Source: Thermoanaerobaculia bacterium
Lineage (GTDB): Bacteria; Acidobacteriota; Thermoanaerobaculia; UBA5066
DNA: 6,070 nucleotides
Assembly (NCBI GenBank): GCA_023717585.1
Contig: JAMQPJ010000252.1
Span: forward strand, 1-6,070
Direction: 5' to 3'
Shown here: positions 3,783 to 6,070 of the stretch, one piece after another
Layout of the letters: each line of letters starts with the position of its first letter
How positions within the stretch are numbered: the stretch's first letter is position 1
The notes under the pieces: model-generated
Seen by the model: only the letters and a program-made list of their open reading frames with translations
Told to the model about the DNA's origin: nothing
Databases searched by the model: none
Translations under genes and position numbers: made by a program

Positions 3783-6070
3783 GGCAGGAGGGGCCAGAGC
3801 TTGCCGTACAGCCAGCGCGCGGGCCTGCGGAGAAGCAACGTCGCGATGTTGCTCCGGTGTGCCACGATCTTGGCCTGGCCGAGCATGCCGGTCTTGAGGA
3901 GGCCGTCGGCGTTCTCGAGAGCGACTTCGGCGACGACGAAGCGGTCCTTGCCTTCTTCCCGCACCTGGGCGCCCACCCGGGTGACCTGGCCCTGGAATGT
4001 GCGGGTCGGGTACGGGTGCAGCTTGACCCCGGCTCTCTGGCCGGGGGCGAGAAGAGCGGCATCCTCCTCGGGCACGGCGACCTCGGCGGTGACGGTGGCC
4101 ACGTCGGCCACGACACAGAGCTCGGCCCCCTTCGCCAGGTTTTGCCCCACGCGCTCCTGAATGCGTGGCGTGACGATGACACCGGCCACTGGGGCGACGA
4201 GACGCGTCCGCGAGAGCCGCTCGTCCTCGAGCGCCATCCGGGCAACGAGCTCGTTCCTTCTCGATTCGGCGTCGAACGCGGCGGCCGCGTTGCCGGCGTC
4301 GCGCGCGCGGGCGAGATCGCTCGAGGCGATCTGGAGCGCGGACCGCGCCTCGGCGAGTGCGGCCCGGTAGGCCTCGTCCTCCAGCGTGGCGATGACGTCG
4401 CCCGCCACGACGGCGTCTCCCTCCAGCTTCACGACAGTCGCGACGATGCCGTCCACCCCGGCCGTCACGGAGGCGCGCCGGCCCGGAACGACGCGCGCCG
4501 CGCCCGTGAGCCTCAACCGCCATGGGACGAGGAAGAGGACGATCAGGGCGACGAGCGCGGAGACGCCCCACGCGACGCGGCGGCTCCGCGGGATCTCCAT
4601 CAGCTTCTTTTTCCTCGAGAGGAGGGGCTTCAGGAATCCGACGAGGGGCACCTGCCGGTAGAGCTGAGCGTTGCGCACGGCGACCGTGGCCTGGTTGACG
4701 AGGATCTGGAGGAGGCTCCGCGTCTCCTCGTCGAACACGAGCCGCTCCGAGCTCTCGAAGCCGAGGACACCGAGCGGACCCTCCTCGTCCTTGAGAAGGA
4801 TCCCGTAGAACGACTTCAGCTTGTTCTCGGCGAAGAAGGCGCGGAACTTCTCGGTCGTCTCGGGCCGGGCGGTCTCGAGGGTCCCGTCCTCGTTCTCGAC
4901 GACCGAGACGTCGGTACCGCCGCCGTGGACCCACTCGAGGATCTCAGTGGTCCTCTTCAAGTCGGGCCGGCTGCGGTCCAGCTCGAGCACTCCCGAGACC
5001 GCTCCGAGCCTGAGGCGGCCCCGGTCCTGAATCCCGATCGCGCACCTGTCGTAACGGATGAGCGCCGCGGTCGAGTTCACGATCGCGTTCATGACCTTGT
5101 CGAGGTCGAGCGTGGACGTGATCTCGCGGCTCACGGTCAGGAGGGCGTCGAGCTCGGCGACCTTCTTCTCGGCCTCGTACTGGCGGGCGTTGTGCAGCGC
5201 CCGGACGGCCTGCCTCTCGATGTCGACGAGGAGATCCTCGTCGGCCGCGGTGAACTCCGGATGCCGCCCGCGCTTGTTGACGACGACGATCACGCCGATC
5301 GGCTCGTCGTCCTCGATGAGCGGCGCGGCAAGGATGGAGTGGACCGGGTAGTCCGGGTTTTCCGTCCGGACCGGGTCGTCCTCGGGGAGATCGTTCCGGC
5401 GGAGGGGCGTCCGCCCGGCGAGGACGTCGCCGACGACGGAGCCTCCGACGGCCTCCGGTGATGCCGGGATGTCGTAGTTCGCGTTGACCGCCGTCGCCGC
5501 CAGCGTCAGCTCGCCGGCCTGCCGGTCGAGCGTCCAGAGCGACGCCACCTCGGCGCTCATGAAGTCGGCGGCTTTGCGGGCGATGATCGCGGAGAGCTCG
5601 GCGAGGTCGATCGTGGAGCCGAACGCCTTCGTCAGGTCGTAGAGGCTCGTCAGGCGCTCGATGGCATAGAGCATGCCGCTCGTCTTCCGCTCCGCGCGGA
5701 GGGCGCGGGCGAGGGCGGGCGTGGCGTGCTTGAGGAAGCCCTGGAGGTTCTGGAGGACGCCCCGGTCCGGCATTCGATGGAACGCGAGGGCGAGAAGGCC
5801 CACCACGATCCTCTCGGCCTGGAGCGGCACGAAGAGGCACGCGCCCGCCTCTGTCGGGATCGCTTTCAGAAAAGGATCTTCGGTCGCGGTCAGCTGTTCG
5901 GCCTGGAGAAGGACCGGCACCCGGTCGCGAACGAGATCGTGAACGAGTCCCGTCTCCCGCGAGACGGAGCGCCGCGCCGCGCGCTCGGTCCCGGCGCCGA
6001 ACGCGGCGATGCAGAGAAAGGAGGGATGGAGGGCGTCCGGAGCCCAGAGAAGTGCCGCATCCGCGCCGGC
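3779..6070 (-). CDS. GAF-domain (x3) membrane-fusion protein (HlyD-type adaptor), 5'-truncated by the window edge
   Basis: The frame is open to the right edge; 763 residues are visible, numbered from the edge. A first GAF-like domain (about 1-125) is cut by the edge. A second GAF spans about 155-300 and carries NK-X6-F-X3-DE (N265/K266, F273, D277/E278), matching the NKXnFX3DE signature of nucleotide-binding GAF domains. A third, more diverged GAF-like region spans about 305-470, with helical linkers between. A basic stretch SRKKK (485-489) precedes one membrane helix (about 499-516). Then comes a HlyD-type adaptor: lipoyl half-motifs around ASVTAGVDGIVATV and EGDAVVAGDVIATL, an Ala-rich helical hairpin (about 565-620), and the second lipoyl half LVAPVAGVIVTPRIQ (624-638) with beta-barrel sequence after it. 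The topology should be cytoplasmic sensors and a periplasmic adaptor. The GTG at 5920 lies inside the first GAF and is not the start. It overlaps the downstream M50 gene by 4 bp. Its ligand and transport partners are unknown. Confidence 0.92.
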   Translation of the reverse strand, partial: AGADAALLWAPDALHPSFLCIAAFGAGTERAARRSVSRETGLVHDLVRDRVPVLLQAEQLTATEDPFLKAIPTEAGACLFVPLQAERIVVGLLALAFHRMPDRGVLQNLQGFLKHATPALARALRAERKTSGMLYAIERLTSLYDLTKAFGSTIDLAELSAIIARKAADFMSAEVASLWTLDRQAGELTLAATAVNANYDIPASPEAVGGSVVGDVLAGRTPLRRNDLPEDDPVRTENPDYPVHSILAAPLIEDDEPIGVIVVVNKRGRHPEFTAADEDLLVDIERQAVRALHNARQYEAEKKVAELDALLTVSREITSTLDLDKVMNAIVNSTAALIRYDRCAIGIQDRGRLRLGAVSGVLELDRSRPDLKRTTEILEWVHGGGTDVSVVENEDGTLETARPETTEKFRAFFAENKLKSFYGILLKDEEGPLGVLGFESSERLVFDEETRSLLQILVNQATVAVRNAQLYRQVPLVGFLKPLLSRKKKLMEIPRSRRVAWGVSALVALIVLFLVPWRLRLTGAARVVPGRRASVTAGVDGIVATVVKLEGDAVVAGDVIATLEDEAYRAALAEARSALQIASSDLARARDAGNAAAAFDAESRRNELVARMALEDERLSRTRLVAPVAGVIVTPRIQERVGQNLAKGAELCVVADVATVTAEVAVPEEDAALLAPGQRAGVKLHPYPTRTFQGQVTRVGAQVREEGKDRFVVAEVALENADGLLKTGMLGQAKIVAHRSNIATLLLRRPARWLYGKLWPLLP

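Noticed and set aside
3783..4934. N-terminal extension of the M50 gene back to 4934
   Set aside because: It is fully inside the GAF-HlyD gene in another frame, and its translation is Arg/Gly/Pro-rich with no domain. The recognisable PqqD-like domain begins soon after the GTG at 3782.
3857..5461. Plus-strand open frame opposite the GAF-HlyD gene
   Set aside because: It is an antisense shadow with the same biased composition; the minus-strand protein has clear GAF and HlyD features throughout.
5918..5920. GTG at 5920 as the true start of the GAF-HlyD protein
   Set aside because: The same frame stays open to the window edge, and the 50 upstream residues read as the beginning of the first GAF domain (for example HPSFLCIAAFG).

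Overview
The window is GC-rich DNA (by eye roughly two-thirds G+C, with C or G at most third codon positions) from a bacterium. The sigma-54 regulation, the periplasmic-adaptor (HlyD-type) proteins and the codon usage suggest a Gram-negative organism. Acidobacteriota, or a deltaproteobacterial/myxobacterial-type lineage, would fit, but nothing here settles the phylum.

Layout. (1) Positions 3-929, + strand: the C-terminal part of a sigma-54 enhancer-binding protein (AAA+ domain plus Fis-type helix-turn-helix); its start lies off the left edge. (2) Positions 930-1123: a regulatory region with two tandem 19-bp dyads whose centres are 20 bp apart (candidate activator sites), a 7-bp-arm palindrome, and a well-formed -24/-12 sigma-54 promoter at 1065-1079. 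(3) Positions 1124-1525, + strand: a 133-residue protein with a short charged 'leader-like' N-terminus and a low-complexity Ala/Arg/Thr tail built on an 11-residue period. It ends at a strong intrinsic terminator (1553-1585). (4) Positions 3782-1593, - strand: a 729-residue membrane protein joining a PqqD-like N-terminal domain, an M50-type zinc metalloprotease membrane core (HEFGH) and a HlyD/lipoyl-like C-terminal part. (5) Positions 6070-3779, - strand, cut by the right edge: a protein with three GAF-like regions, one membrane helix and a HlyD-type adaptor domain. Genes 5 and 4 overlap by 4 bp (GTGA) and form one operon, converging on gene 3.

How they may work together. The sigma-54 activator gene lies directly upstream of a sigma-54 promoter with tandem dyads, so it probably switches on the small repeat protein. 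The small protein looks like a precursor or substrate. The neighbouring operon encodes a membrane protease carrying a PqqD-like (possible leader-binding) domain, plus a second membrane-fusion protein with cytoplasmic sensor domains. The hypothesis is a regulated peptide maturation/export system with a repetitive, Cys-free and aromatic-free substrate. No modification enzyme, ABC transporter or outer-membrane channel is visible here; they may lie beyond the right edge or elsewhere. The substrate link is inference, while the domain calls and promoter architecture are read directly from the sequence.
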